DNA of 36,418 nt from Burkholderiales bacterium (GTDB lineage Bacteria; Pseudomonadota; Gammaproteobacteria; Burkholderiales; Burkholderiaceae_D), in contig JACQDW010000076.1 in the NCBI GenBank assembly GCA_016200845.1, forward strand, positions 1-36,418, written 5' to 3'. The notes under the pieces were generated by a model. That model made no database searches and was not told the DNA's origin. It was given only the letters and a program-made list of their open reading frames with translations. Each line of letters opens with the position of its first letter. Within the stretch, counting starts at the first letter, position 1. Both the position numbers and the translations under genes were made by a program. Of this stretch, positions 1 through 8,591 are shown in pieces.

Positions 1-338
1 CTCAAACCACGCGGCACAGGTAGGCATTGCGCGACAGGCGCTACGCAATATTCCGCATAGCCACCACCCTGCACCAAAGCACAGACGACGTCGCCAATTC
101 TAAAATCACTCCCGACCAAGTCACCCGCAACGATTTCACCCGCAACTTCCAAGCCGGGCAAGTCTGACGCACCTACTGGCACCGGATAATGCCCCATTCT
201 TTGCAGCACGTCAGGACGATTCACACCCGCTGCCACCACCCGAATCAGGACTTCACCCGCGGCTGGCACTGGCACAGGTCGCGCACACTGACGCAACACA
301 TCGGCCGCACCAAACTCACTAATCTCGATCGCACGCAT
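1..338 (-). CDS. NAD(P)H quinone oxidoreductase, PIG3/QOR type (3' part cut off by window edge)
   Basis: Only the N-terminal ~112 residues are present; the gene runs off the left edge. It starts at the ATG at 338-336 (MRAIEISEFG) behind a strong purine-rich ribosome site containing a run of eight G. The visible part matches the GroES-like N-terminal domain of zinc-independent medium-chain quinone oxidoreductases. The evidence is the GVNRPDVLQRMGHYP segment, the GLEVAGEIV turn and the GDVVCALVQGGGYAEY stretch. In the family this enzyme reduces quinones with NADPH in the cytoplasm. It lies downstream of pnp on the same strand beyond a terminator, as in many Burkholderiales, where tpiA-secG-nuo usually follow. 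Family assignment is firm; the substrate is not known. Confidence 0.88.
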   Translation of the reverse strand, partial: MRAIEISEFGAADVLRQCARPVPVPAAGEVLIRVVAAGVNRPDVLQRMGHYPVPVGASDLPGLEVAGEIVAGDLVGSDFRIGDVVCALVQGGGYAEYCVAPVAQCLPVPRGL

Positions 339-365
339 GAAGCCCCCCCCTCATTCAAATTTTCC

Positions 366-400
366 ATAAAAAAAACCGCTAATCCCAAGACCAGCGGTTT
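366..400 (-). terminator. Rho-independent terminator of pnp
   Basis: An 8-bp stem (AAACCGCT at 373-380 with AGCGGTTT at 393-400) encloses a 12-nt loop. On the minus strand it is followed by a U-run made from the A-run at 368-375. It sits between the pnp stop and the quinone oxidoreductase start. Confidence 0.85.
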
Positions 401-451
401 TCTTATTCCAGGCAGCGAACCAACCCTTAAGTCAATTCGCTCCGCGTACGA

Positions 452-2602
452 TTAAGCCTCAGTCGCTGCTGACGCTTCCGCCGCCACTTCTGCTGCTGGC
501 GCCGCTTCGATAGCCGCCTTCATCGACAATTTAAAACGACCGCGATCATCTGTCTCCAACACTTTCACACGCACTTGCTGACCTTCTTTCAAATAGTCAG
601 CAACTGCATTGACGCGCTCATTGGCGATTTGACTGATGTGCAGCAAGCCGTCTTTGCCCGGCATGATTTGTACGATGGCACCGAAATCCAACAACTTCAA
701 TACGGTACCTTCGTAGATCTTGCCGACTTCAACTTCTGCCGTCAATTCTTCAATGCGACGTTTCGCCTCCTGACCTGCCGCTGCATCCACAGAAGCGATA
801 GTAACGACACCTTCATCACTGATATCGATCTGTGTACCAGTCTCTTCGGTCAATGCACGAATCACCGCGCCGCCCTTACCGATCACGTCACGGATTTTTT
901 CTGGATTGATTTTCACAGTAATCAAACGCGGTGCGAAGTCAGACAATTCCACCTTACCTGCTGGAACCGCTTTTTGCATTTCACCCAGAATGTGCTCACG
1001 ACCTTCTTTAGCTTGTGCCAAAGCGACTTGCATAATTTCTTTAGTGATGCCTTGAATCTTGATATCCATCTGCAAAGCAGTAATACCTTCTGCCGTACCT
1101 GCAACTTTAAAGTCCATGTCGCCGAGATGATCCTCATCACCCAGGATGTCAGTCAACACAGCGAACTTATTGCCGTCTTTGATCAAGCCCATCGCGATAC
1201 CTGCAACATGCGCTTTCATCGGCACACCAGCATCCATCAGAGCCAGACAACCACCGCATACCGACGCCATAGAAGAAGAACCATTGGACTCAGTGATTTC
1301 AGATACCAAACGCACAGAATAGCTAAACTCTTCTGGTGATGGTAAAGCAGCTTGCAATGCACGTTTTGCCAAACGACCGTGACCAATTTCACGACGCTTA
1401 GGTGTACCAACGCGACCTGTTTCGCCCGTTGCAAACGGAGGCATATTGTAGTGCAGCATGAAGCGATCAGAATACTCACCCATCAAGGCATCAATCTTCT
1501 GCTCGTCACGCGCCGTACCCAAAGTAGCGATGACCAAAGCCTGCGTCTCACCACGAGTGAACAAAGCTGTACCGTGCGTACGTGGCAAGACACCAGTACG
1601 GATTGTGATTGGGCGCACAGTGCGTGTATCACGGCCATCAATACGTGGCTCACCATCCAAAATTTGTGAACGAACGATCTTAGATTCCAATTCGAACATG
1701 ATGTTGCCGACGTCGCCAGAATCAGGCGCATCTGTGCCAGCCGCTGCCGCTTGCTCAGCCAAAGCTGCACTCACTGCAGCACTTGCAGCCTTCAACTGCT
1801 CAGTACGTGCTTGCTTTTCTTTGATTTGATAGGCTGCGCGCAATAATGGCTCTGCTGTTGCAGTCACTGCCGCGATCAAGACTTCATTCTTAGGAGCTGG
1901 TGCCCATTGCACCTCTGGCTTACCACCGTCACGCACCAAATCATGAATCGCGTCAATCACGGCTTTCATTTGCGTATGACCATACACAACCGCGCCCAAC
2001 ATCACTTCTTCGGACAATTGTTGCGCTTCAGATTCAACCATCAACACGGCTGATTCCGTACCTGCAACGACCAAATCCATCGCTGATGTTTTCAACTGTG
2101 TGGCAGTTGGATTCAACACATATTGACCATCGATATAACCAACACGTGCCGCACCCACCGGACCACTAAATGGAATACCAGCAACGCAGATCGCAGCGGA
2201 CGCACCGATCATCGCGGCGATATCGGGATCGATCTCAGGATTCACAGATAACACATGCACGATCACTTGCACTTCATTCAAATAGCCTTCTGGGAACAGA
2301 GGGCGAATTGGTCTGTCGATCAGACGCGAAGTTAATGTTTCTTTTTCTGACGGGCGGCCTTCACGCTTGAAGAAACCACCTGGAATACGACCAGCCGCGT
2401 AACTCTTTTCCATATAATCCACAGTCAGCGGAAAGAAATCCTGACCTGGCTTTGCATCTTTTTTAGCAACCACAGTTGCCAATACAACTGTATCTTCAAT
2501 CGACACCATCACCGCGCCAGATGCCTGACGTGCGATTTCCCCTGTTTCCAATGTCACTGTATGTTGACCATATTGGAATGATTTTGTAACTTTATTAAAC
2601 AC
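452..2602 (-). CDS. pnp: Polyribonucleotide nucleotidyltransferase (PNPase)
   Basis: PNPase degrades RNA 3'-5' by phosphorolysis and is part of degradosome-type complexes in the cytoplasm. About 716 residues, the usual length. Two RNase PH-like domains flank an alpha-helical linker. A KH domain follows at about 558-623 ([17 protein letters not shown]) and an S1 domain at about 625-695 ([19 protein letters not shown]), then a short Ala/Glu-rich tail. The start chosen is GTG at 2602-2600 ([19 protein letters not shown]), the conserved family N-terminus, preceded by AAAGGA at a six-base spacing. An ATG 15 bases upstream at 2617 is in frame but would have the ribosome site inside its coding sequence. 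It lies downstream of rpsO, the conserved order. Identification is certain. Confidence 0.98.
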   Translation of the reverse strand: MFNKVTKSFQYGQHTVTLETGEIARQASGAVMVSIEDTVVLATVVAKKDAKPGQDFFPLTVDYMEKSYAAGRIPGGFFKREGRPSEKETLTSRLIDRPIRPLFPEGYLNEVQVIVHVLSVNPEIDPDIAAMIGASAAICVAGIPFSGPVGAARVGYIDGQYVLNPTATQLKTSAMDLVVAGTESAVLMVESEAQQLSEEVMLGAVVYGHTQMKAVIDAIHDLVRDGGKPEVQWAPAPKNEVLIAAVTATAEPLLRAAYQIKEKQARTEQLKAASAAVSAALAEQAAAAGTDAPDSGDVGNIMFELESKIVRSQILDGEPRIDGRDTRTVRPITIRTGVLPRTHGTALFTRGETQALVIATLGTARDEQKIDALMGEYSDRFMLHYNMPPFATGETGRVGTPKRREIGHGRLAKRALQAALPSPEEFSYSVRLVSEITESNGSSSMASVCGGCLALMDAGVPMKAHVAGIAMGLIKDGNKFAVLTDILGDEDHLGDMDFKVAGTAEGITALQMDIKIQGITKEIMQVALAQAKEGREHILGEMQKAVPAGKVELSDFAPRLITVKINPEKIRDVIGKGGAVIRALTEETGTQIDISDEGVVTIASVDAAAGQEAKRRIEELTAEVEVGKIYEGTVLKLLDFGAIVQIMPGKDGLLHISQIANERVNAVADYLKEGQQVRVKVLETDDRGRFKLSMKAAIEAAPAAEVAAEASAATEA

Positions 2603-2766
2603 AATGTGTCCTTTCATTTTTTTCCGACAGATTTCCAGGCGCTGTCGTTCACCTCACCACAAGCGATCCTATCCGGCTCGCTTTTACTTAACGCAAAGCA
2701 CAACACAACTACGATGCACTACTAAGCTCAGACGAAGAAAGCATCAACATCCAAACTTCCAGAAGA

Positions 2767-2805
2767 CAAAAAGCCTGCGGCAGTTGCACTGACGCAGGCT
2801 TTTTG
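2767..2805 (-). terminator. Hairpin terminator between rpsO and pnp
   Basis: A 12-bp perfect stem (AAAAAGCCTGCG at 2768-2779 with CGCAGGCTTTTT at 2793-2804) has a 13-nt loop. It lies directly after rpsO on the minus strand. The U-tract is the five Us of the 3' arm followed by GUCUUCU, so read-through into pnp is plausible. The same hairpin could stabilise or be cleaved in an rpsO-pnp transcript, as known for this gene pair in E. coli; that part is inference. Confidence 0.75.
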
Positions 2806-2848
2806 CTTAATTCTTTGCTAGGCTCAGCAAAATATTCTGACGAATAAA

Positions 2849-3118
2849 TTACTTACGCAAGCCGAGTTTTTCGATCAAAGAGCGATAACGGTTCAAATCT
2901 CTGGACTTGAGGTAAGACAACAAGCTCTTACGGCGGTTAACCATCATGATCAAACCACGACGTGAGTGGTGATCTTTAGAGTGAGCTTTGAAGTGACCGT
3001 TCAAGTCATTGATACGTGCAGTCAACAAAGCAACTTGCACTTCTGGAGAACCTGTGTCGTTTTGACCACGGGCGTTATCCGCTACGATAGCGGCTTTTGC
3101 ACTTTTTTCGATAGACAT
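2849..3118 (-). CDS. rpsO: 30S ribosomal protein S15
   Basis: S15 is a primary 16S rRNA binder in the small subunit platform and helps form a bridge to the 50S subunit. The 89 residues are the normal size. The diagnostic segments are all present: the [25 protein letters not shown] region, then [22 protein letters not shown], then [12 protein letters not shown] at the C-terminus. The ATG at 3118-3116 follows AAAGGAAGATT, a good ribosome site. It stands alone between its own promoter and a terminator, with pnp downstream. S15 represses its own mRNA in several bacteria through leader structures. The roughly 100-nt leader here could host such a site, but I did not resolve one. Confidence 0.98.
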   Translation of the reverse strand: MSIEKSAKAAIVADNARGQNDTGSPEVQVALLTARINDLNGHFKAHSKDHHSRRGLIMMVNRRKSLLSYLKSRDLNRYRSLIEKLGLRK

Positions 3119-3220
3119 AATCTTCCTTTACATGCGATACCAAGAGTGAGATTAATTCCAAACACCATCGATATCGTGAAAATACATTAAATAAATCCCA
3201 TCAGACTTGATGAGACCGCG

Positions 3221-3250
3221 ACTATAGCATGAAACAAGCCACAGCCTCAA
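3221..3250 (-). promoter_or_regulatory. Likely sigma-70 promoter of rpsO
   Basis: Read on the minus strand: TTGAGG (3250-3245) as -35, an 18-bp spacer, and TATAGT (3226-3221) as -10, preceded by TGC, an extended -10 feature. Initiation would be near 3214, leaving a ~100-nt leader before rpsO. Confidence 0.6.
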
Positions 3251-3270
3251 GCCCGACCTGAGCAATTTGT

Positions 3271-4809
3271 TCAAATCTGTGGATTCAGCTTTTCCACCTT
3301 GGAATACAATTTATTCAATGCCGAAATGTACGCCTTCGCCGAAGCCACGACAATGTCAGGATCAGCACCAACGCCATTCACTATCCGCCCAGCTTTACTT
3401 AAACGTATCGTCACCTCACCTTGCGACTGCGTTCCTGCTGTAATCGCGTTGATCGAGAACAACAACAATTCCGCTTCGCTACGCACTTCGGATTCAATCG
3501 CATTGACGATGGCATCGACCGCACCATTACCTTGAGCAATACAGGATTTTTCGCGATCACCTATGGTCATCACCACGACAGCCGACGAGCGCTCTCCCGT
3601 TTCAGAATGCTGGCTAATTGACACCAAGCGATAATGATCCGCGACATGTGAATGCTCTTCTTCCGCCACCACCGCCATAATATCTTCATCAAAAATCTCT
3701 GATTTTTTATCGGCAAGATCTTTAAAACGGGCAAATGCGGCATTGATTTCTACTTCAGACTCCAAAGCAATGCCCAATTCTTGCAAACGCTGTTTAAAGG
3801 CATTGCGACCCGAGAGCTTGCCGAGCACGATTTTATTAGCACTCCAGCCCACATCTTCTGCACGCATGATTTCATAGGTATTGCGCGCCTTCAAAATACC
3901 ATCTTGGTGAATGCCAGACGCATGCGCAAAGGCATTCGCACCCACAATCGCTTTATTCGGCTGCACCGCAAAGCCGGTAATTTGCGACACCATTTTGGAC
4001 GTTGCAACGATCTGACTCGCGTCAACGCCGATATCCAAGTTGAAATGATCTTTACGGGTGCGTACCGCCATCACGATTTCTTCCAAAGCTGTATTACCTG
4101 CACGCTCACCGAGGCCATTGATCGTACACTCAACTTGGCGCGCGCCGCCTATCATCACACCCGCGAGCGAATTGGCCACCGCCATTCCCAAATCATTATG
4201 GCAATGCACAGACCAGATCGCTTTATCAGAATTAGGAATCGTTTCGCGTAAACGCTTTAAAGTCGAGCCGTACAATTCCGGCACGCCGTAACCGACCGTA
4301 TCGGCAAAATTAATCGTCGTCGCACCTTCTTTGATGACGGCTTCAATCACGCGGCACAAAAAATCAAAATCAGACCGGCTCGCGTCTTCTGGACTAAATT
4401 CAATATCATCGGTAAACCGTCGCGCAAAGCGCACCGCCTGTATCGCTTGCTCCAAGACCTGATCCGGCGACATGCGCAATTTCATTTCCATGTGCAAAGG
4501 CGATGTCGCGATGAAGGTATGAATGCGCTTGCGACGCGCTTTCTCCAAGGCTTCTGCGGCACGTGAGATATCTCGGTCATTGGCGCGCGACAAGGAGCAA
4601 ATAATCGGTTCACGCACCGCTGCTGCAATCGCTTTGATCGATTCAAAATCACCGGGTGAGGCGGCAGCAAAACCGGCCTCGATCACGTCCACCTTCAAGC
4701 GCTCCAGCTGACGCGCAATCCGCACCTTTTCGTCGCGCGTCATTGATGCCCCGGGGGATTGTTCGCCATCACGCAAAGTGGTGTCGAAGATGATGAGTTG
4801 GTCTGCCAT
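3271..4809 (-). CDS. leuA: 2-isopropylmalate synthase
   Basis: LeuA condenses acetyl-CoA with 2-oxoisovalerate to give 2-isopropylmalate, the first committed step of leucine synthesis. About 512 residues. The N-terminal TIM barrel opens with [11 protein letters not shown] (catalytic R13, metal ligand D14) and carries the H202-C-H204-ND metal motif. The C-terminal ~150 residues form the LeuA allosteric domain (for example [17 protein letters not shown] and the glycine-rich [16 protein letters not shown] end), which normally mediates leucine feedback. The start is ATG 4809-4807 because GGAGG lies five bases upstream; an in-frame TTG at 4821 overlaps that ribosome site and is rejected. It is preceded by a Leu-rich leader ORF and a long structured leader, and followed by rpsO with its own promoter. 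Confidence 0.97.
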   Translation of the reverse strand: MADQLIIFDTTLRDGEQSPGASMTRDEKVRIARQLERLKVDVIEAGFAAASPGDFESIKAIAAAVREPIICSLSRANDRDISRAAEALEKARRKRIHTFIATSPLHMEMKLRMSPDQVLEQAIQAVRFARRFTDDIEFSPEDASRSDFDFLCRVIEAVIKEGATTINFADTVGYGVPELYGSTLKRLRETIPNSDKAIWSVHCHNDLGMAVANSLAGVMIGGARQVECTINGLGERAGNTALEEIVMAVRTRKDHFNLDIGVDASQIVATSKMVSQITGFAVQPNKAIVGANAFAHASGIHQDGILKARNTYEIMRAEDVGWSANKIVLGKLSGRNAFKQRLQELGIALESEVEINAAFARFKDLADKKSEIFDEDIMAVVAEEEHSHVADHYRLVSISQHSETGERSSAVVVMTIGDREKSCIAQGNGAVDAIVNAIESEVRSEAELLLFSINAITAGTQSQGEVTIRLSKAGRIVNGVGADPDIVVASAKAYISALNKLYSKVEKLNPQI

Positions 4810-4880
4810 GTTTGCCTCCAAAATACCTGAATAAGATAAAAAATAAAGAATGTAAAAGGATAGAAAGGGTAAAACAGTGG

Positions 4881-4939
4881 ACTTGAATAGACTTTTCCCG
4901 CCCCGTGCAAGACGCGCATGGGTGAGACACTACTCAAGT
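4881..4939 (-). promoter_or_regulatory. Candidate leader hairpin between the leuA leader ORF and leuA
   Basis: In the minus-strand transcript, ACUUGAGUAG (4939-4930) can pair over all 10 positions with CUAUUCAAGU (4890-4881), using one G-U wobble. On the plus strand that position would be an A-C mismatch, so the pairing favours a role in leuA RNA. Nested inside, CCCAUGC (4922-4916) pairs with GCACGGG (4908-4902) except for one A-C mismatch. The region after the stem is pyrimidine-rich and G-poor, with U-runs only 30-40 nt further on. It is therefore not a textbook intrinsic terminator, and Rho-dependent attenuation is possible. No folding program was run. Confidence 0.45.
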
Positions 4940-4955
4940 TGTGGGGATAAGGGAT

Positions 4956-5108
4956 TTAGCGCGCGAGCGCTAGTAGATTCGCTAGAGTTAGCGATAACAG
5001 AGAAGCTAGGATAGCAGCAACTGGCAAGACCAACGACAAAAGCAGACCGGAGCGGTCTGCTTGAGTAAGTGCATTGTGTGCACCGGATGTCGTGGAAGTG
5101 AAATTCAT
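4956..5108 (-). CDS. Leu-rich leader peptide upstream of leuA (putative attenuator ORF)
   Basis: This 50-codon ORF runs ATG 5108-5106 to TAA 4958-4956. The last 27 residues before the final two (22-48) contain 13 leucines, including SLLSLTLANLLALAR at the end. Five of these are CTA and one is TTA, and two CTA codons are adjacent at residues 45-46. A promoter places the transcription start at or next to the A of the ATG, and no Shine-Dalgarno is present, so translation would be leaderless. It ends about 147 bases before leuA. By analogy with enterobacterial leu leader peptides, ribosome stalling at Leu codons would report low charged tRNA-Leu. It could instead be a small hydrophobic membrane peptide; position and codon choice favour attenuation. 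Confidence 0.65.
   Translation of the reverse strand: MNFTSTTSGAHNALTQADRSGLLLSLVLPVAAILASLLSLTLANLLALAR
4957..4994 (-). promoter_or_regulatory. Mutually exclusive hairpins inside the Leu-codon region
   Basis: Two perfect 6-bp hairpins lie in the Leu-rich part of the leader ORF: TCGCTA-ACTC-TAGCGA (4994-4979) and TAGCGC-TCGC-GCGCTA (4972-4957), minus-strand reading. The segments share CGCTA and TAGCG cores, so segments 1, 2, 3 and 4 can also pair 1:3 or 2:4. Overlapping CTA codons with alternative pairings is what a ribosome-position sensor would need. Function is inferred. Confidence 0.45.
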
Positions 5109-5115
5109 GGGAAAG

Positions 5116-5144
5116 ACTATAAGCGGCTTTCAAAAAAAGCGCAA
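5116..5144 (-). promoter_or_regulatory. Promoter of the leuA leader transcript
   Basis: Minus-strand TTGCGC (5144-5139) as -35, a 17-bp spacer, and TATAGT (5121-5116) as -10. Seven bases then separate the -10 from the A of the leader ATG at 5108, the first purine at the normal start distance. The transcript would therefore begin with the start codon. Confidence 0.6.
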
Positions 5145-5158
5145 GTGCCGTTCCTCAA

Positions 5159-6034
5159 TTAATTTTTAATGTCGGATGAGCTCGCATTTTCAGGCTCGCC
5201 ATGCACATCATCGGACAACTGCACCAGACTCACCGGGCGGCCACTGCGCCAGCGCCATAACAGCAAAACATAACCGGACAAGGCATAAATCACGAACAAA
5301 GAAAACAAGACTTTGGGAGGATCACTGACCACAGCGACATAGCCAAGCACGATCAAAAACGGCGCGATAAAAGGTACTGAGCGCTTCAGATTCAAATCTT
5401 TAAAGCTATAAAACGGCACATTGGTCACCATCGTTAAGCCCGCAAATAAAGCCACGCTCCAGGCAAACCAACGCACATCGACGCCCGCCACGCCCAAATC
5501 ATCCATCAGCAAAATAAAACCTGCAACCAAGGCCGCTGCTGCCGGACTAGGCAAGCCTTGAAAATATCGTTTATCGACCACCGTGATATTGGCATTAAAT
5601 CGCGCCAGGCGCAGCGCAGCGCCCGCGCAGTACACAAAGGCCGCCAGCCAGCCCCATTTACCCATGCCCTTCAAGGCCCATTCATAGGCGATAAGCGCGG
5701 GAGCAACACCAAACGAAACCATATCGGACAAACTATCATACTGAGCGCCAAATTCACTCTGCGTATTGGTCATCCGCGCCACCCGGCCATCGAGACTATC
5801 CAAGACCATCGCCACAAAAATCGCCAAACCGGAATGTTCAAATTTTTGGTTCATCGCCATGACAATGGCATAAAAACCGCAAAACAAGGCGGCAGTGGTA
5901 AAAGCATTGGGGAGTAAATAAATGCCGCGCGATGGCTTGACTGCCGCGCCTTGAAGTTCGGTGCTGTTTTTTCTCGCACCACGTGGGAACAACTTAAAAC
6001 TACCCTTGGGCTTACGATTTTTTGGTGGAGTCAT
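5159..6034 (-). CDS. pssA: CDP-diacylglycerol--serine O-phosphatidyltransferase
   Basis: PssA makes phosphatidylserine from CDP-diacylglycerol and serine in the inner membrane, on the way to phosphatidylethanolamine. The CDP-alcohol phosphotransferase signature is intact: D-G-x2-A-R-x8-G-x3-D-x3-D, beginning DGRVAR and ending GAQYDSLSD. Several hydrophobic segments follow, for example WLAAFVYCAGAALRLARF, AAALVAGFILLM and FLIVLGYVAVV. The ATG at 6034 (MTPPKNRKPKG) is preferred. An in-frame GTG at 6064 would add ten residues, and neither has a good Shine-Dalgarno, so the start is uncertain. In many Burkholderiales pssA follows psd and ilvC and precedes leuA. Here acs with a terminator lies upstream instead, so the usual ilv/psd part is not in this position. 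Confidence 0.94.
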   Translation of the reverse strand: MTPPKNRKPKGSFKLFPRGARKNSTELQGAAVKPSRGIYLLPNAFTTAALFCGFYAIVMAMNQKFEHSGLAIFVAMVLDSLDGRVARMTNTQSEFGAQYDSLSDMVSFGVAPALIAYEWALKGMGKWGWLAAFVYCAGAALRLARFNANITVVDKRYFQGLPSPAAAALVAGFILLMDDLGVAGVDVRWFAWSVALFAGLTMVTNVPFYSFKDLNLKRSVPFIAPFLIVLGYVAVVSDPPKVLFSLFVIYALSGYVLLLWRWRSGRPVSLVQLSDDVHGEPENASSSDIKN

Positions 6035-6161
6035 ACTGAATCTAGAGTCTGAAATGAAGGTCACTGGCGGTTAAACATACCCTGCAAAATTACCCGCTCA
6101 AGTGAAGAATGACGCCAAGTATAACCGCGAAAGCAGCAACCGAGAATCTTTTAGGCCACAC

Positions 6162-6201
6162 AAAAAAACGGGCTTACTCCGACGCAATCGAAGTAAACCC
6201 G
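6162..6201 (-). terminator. Rho-independent terminator of acs
   Basis: A 10-bp stem (minus-strand CGGGTTTACT, 6201-6192, with AGTAAGCCCG, 6178-6169, one wobble) is followed by seven Us from the A-run at 6162-6168. It is downstream of the acs stop. Confidence 0.85.
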
Positions 6202-6224
6202 AAAACGAAACCCTCTATCTCAAA

Positions 6225-8204
6225 CTATTGCGCTTGCTTCAATTGCTCCAAGATCGCTGGATTTTCCAGAGTGGAGACATCCTGAGTAATTTCCTCGCCC
6301 TTAGCCAGTACGCGCAACAAACGCCGCATAATTTTTCCCGAGCGCGTCTTCGGCAAATTATCGCCAAAACGGATTTCCTTAGGTTTGGCAATAGGACCAA
6401 TCTCTTTGGCGACCCAATTTCGCAATTCCAGCGCAATCTGTTTCGCTTCATCGCCCATAGGACGACTGCGCTTCAAAACAACAAAGGCGCAAATTGCTTC
6501 GCCTGTCATGTCATCGGGCTTACCAACAACCGCCGCCTCTGCTACCAAGGGATTGGCGACCAAGGCCGATTCAATTTCCATCGTTCCCATGCGGTGCCCA
6601 GATACATTAAGCACGTCGTCTATGCGTCCGGTGATGGTGAAATAACCAGTGTCTTTATTGCGAATCGCGCCATCGCCAGCGAGGTAGGTTTTGCCACCCA
6701 ACTCTTCGGGGAAATAGCTCTTTTTAAATCGTTCAGTGTCACCCCAGATGTTGCGTATCATGGCAGGCCAGGGGCGCTTGACGACCAAGATGCCACCCTG
6801 CCCGTTCGGCAAATCGGCTCCCGTCTCATCGACGATCGCCGCCATAATGCCTGGCAAAGGCAAGGTGCAGGAGCCCGGTACCAAGGGAGTTGCGCCCGGC
6901 AATGGCGTAATCATGTGACCACCTGTTTCGGTCTGCCAGAAAGTATCCACGATAGGGCATTTTTCGCCACCGACATTGCGGTAATACCACATCCAGGCTT
7001 CGGGGTTAATCGGCTCACCGACCGAACCCAGTAAGCGCAAGGAACTCAAATCATATTGTTTGGGGTGAATCGTTGCATCACCATCTGCAGCCTTAATCAA
7101 TGAACGGATTGCTGTTGGCGCAGTGTAGAAAATCGAGACGCGATGACGCTGTATCATGTCCCAGAAACGGCCAGCGTTAGGATAAGTAGGGACGCCCTCA
7201 AACACCATTTCAGTTGCGCCCATCGCGAGCGGACCGTAGGCAACATAAGTGTGTCCCGTGACCCAGCCTATGTCGGCGGTACACCAGAACACATCGCTGG
7301 CTTTAATATCAAACGTCCACTTCATGGTCAACATCGCCCACAGCAAATAGCCGCCCGAGGAATGCTGCACACCTTTGGGTTTTCCGGTGGAGCCTGAGGT
7401 GTATAAGATGAACAAAGGATGCTCGGCGCTGACCCATTCTGGCTCGCAAACTTCGGATTGATTTGCGACTACATCATGCATCCACAGATCACGCTGCGTA
7501 TCAAATGGCACCGCACCTGCTGTGCGTTGATAGACAATCACTTTGCCTACATTTTCACAGCCACCGAGTGACAAGGCTTCATCGACAATCGCTTTCAAAG
7601 GAAGATGCTTGCCGCCGCGCACTTGCTCATCTGCTGTCACCACGATAGTCGCGCCGACATCGACGATGCGCTCTTGCAAAGATTTTGCCGAGAAGCCACC
7701 AAACACCACAGAATGCGTCGCACCAATACGCGCGCAAGCTTGCATCGCGACTACGCCTTCCACCGACATCGGCATGTAGATCACAACGCGATCGCCTTTT
7801 TTAACATTCAAAGAACGTAAAGCATTAGCGAAGCGGCAGACTTTTTTGTGCAACTCAGAATAAGTAACGCGATTAACCTCGCCGTTATCTGCTTCAAAAA
7901 TCAGGGCATGTTTGTCGCCTAAACCTTTTTGCAAATTCACGTCCAGGCAATTGTATGAAACATTGAGCAGACCATCTTCGAACCATTTATAAAGTGGCGC
8001 TTGGGATTCGTCCAGGGTAGTCGTAAATGGCCGATGCCAGTGCAGGTTTTCACGTGCCAATTTTGCCCAAAATCCCTCGTAGTCTTCTGCGGCATCAGCA
8101 CACATGGCGCGGTAAGTATCCATGCCCGAAATCGTCGCATTCGCAACAAAATGAGCATCAGGATGAAACACGCGTGATTCCGTTTTTACTTCTTGTTCCG
8201 ACAT
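6225..8204 (-). CDS. acs: Acetyl-coenzyme A synthetase
   Basis: Acs activates acetate with ATP and CoA to acetyl-CoA through acetyl-AMP, in the cytoplasm. 659 residues. The adenylation motif [11 protein letters not shown] is at about 268-278. WQTETGG (A5-type motif) and the hinge region before [15 protein letters not shown] are present. The C-terminal [14 protein letters not shown] carries the catalytic Lys (about 624) that is reversibly acetylated in this family. The start is ATG 8204-8202 ([15 protein letters not shown]), preceded by GGAG at six bases. A TTG at 8237 is in frame but lies in a palindromic repeat and is rejected. It is transcribed divergently from the fumarase gene. The repeat at 8226-8291 falls in its 5' leader or promoter region. 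Confidence 0.97.
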   Translation of the reverse strand: MSEQEVKTESRVFHPDAHFVANATISGMDTYRAMCADAAEDYEGFWAKLARENLHWHRPFTTTLDESQAPLYKWFEDGLLNVSYNCLDVNLQKGLGDKHALIFEADNGEVNRVTYSELHKKVCRFANALRSLNVKKGDRVVIYMPMSVEGVVAMQACARIGATHSVVFGGFSAKSLQERIVDVGATIVVTADEQVRGGKHLPLKAIVDEALSLGGCENVGKVIVYQRTAGAVPFDTQRDLWMHDVVANQSEVCEPEWVSAEHPLFILYTSGSTGKPKGVQHSSGGYLLWAMLTMKWTFDIKASDVFWCTADIGWVTGHTYVAYGPLAMGATEMVFEGVPTYPNAGRFWDMIQRHRVSIFYTAPTAIRSLIKAADGDATIHPKQYDLSSLRLLGSVGEPINPEAWMWYYRNVGGEKCPIVDTFWQTETGGHMITPLPGATPLVPGSCTLPLPGIMAAIVDETGADLPNGQGGILVVKRPWPAMIRNIWGDTERFKKSYFPEELGGKTYLAGDGAIRNKDTGYFTITGRIDDVLNVSGHRMGTMEIESALVANPLVAEAAVVGKPDDMTGEAICAFVVLKRSRPMGDEAKQIALELRNWVAKEIGPIAKPKEIRFGDNLPKTRSGKIMRRLLRVLAKGEEITQDVSTLENPAILEQLKQAQ

Positions 8205-8225
8205 AATGATCTCCATGCTGGTTTG

Positions 8226-8291
8226 GGACTTACACAAAATTGTGCTGACAAGGCGAATGCCACAAGGCCAAAGTCTGTTTTGCGTAAGTCC
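8226..8291. repeat. Palindromic repeat with GGACTTAC ends, upstream of acs
   Basis: The ends are inverted: GGACTTACACAAAA (8226-8239) and TTTTGCGTAAGTCC (8278-8291), differing at one position. The family resembles the longer element at 20007-20107 (ends GGACTTATGCAAAA and TTTTGCATAAATCC). It has no coding capacity. It begins about a dozen bases upstream of the acs ribosome site. Confidence 0.7.
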
Positions 8292-8441
8292 TATGTTTAT
8301 GTTAATTTTGGAACGATTCTAAGTCTAGAAATCCAAAAAAGCTACGATTTCCGCACTGGTATCAGACATAAATACCAATCAAATACCACATCAGACGCGG
8401 CGAAGGACCGAAACTGTGAATTGGTTCTAGCAGGACAAATG

Positions 8442-8470
8442 CAGACAGGCGATAGTCAAGGGTGTAAAAT
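8442..8470 (+). promoter_or_regulatory. Candidate promoter of the fumarase gene
   Basis: CAGACA (8442-8447, four of six -35 matches), a 17-bp spacer, then TAAAAT (8465-8470, five of six). It would give a leader of about 115 nt. Confidence 0.4.
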
Positions 8471-8591
8471 GGCGCACTCTTTTTCTGGCTGTGTTAATAC
8501 GGTTGTACAGGCTTCACACCAGAAAAAACCGCCAGCTCTTTTCAAGCCTATCTAGCCAAATAGCCTTACTAGCCATTATTCGAGTGAGAAC

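Larger units (their letters stand above)
8205..8591. other. Divergent intergenic region between acs and fumarase
   Basis: About 390 bases without a convincing gene. It holds the acs ribosome site, a palindromic repeat at 8226-8291 and a candidate fumarase promoter at 8442-8470. The acs promoter was not resolved. Confidence 0.7.

Noticed and set aside
575-1339. A 254-codon plus-strand ORF opposite pnp
   Set aside because: The translation is low-complexity-like and rich in Cys/His/Thr; the minus strand encodes a perfect PNPase, so this is an antisense shadow.
4822-4880. Intrinsic terminator directly before leuA
   Set aside because: U-runs are present, but no hairpin immediately precedes them.
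4930-5133. A 67-codon minus-strand ORF overlapping the leuA leader in another frame
   Set aside because: Its start lies upstream of the predicted transcription start, and the 50-codon Leu-rich frame explains the region better.
6102-7034. A 310-codon plus-strand ORF opposite acs
   Set aside because: It spans the acs terminator and the acs coding region in antisense, with no recognisable protein; shadow.
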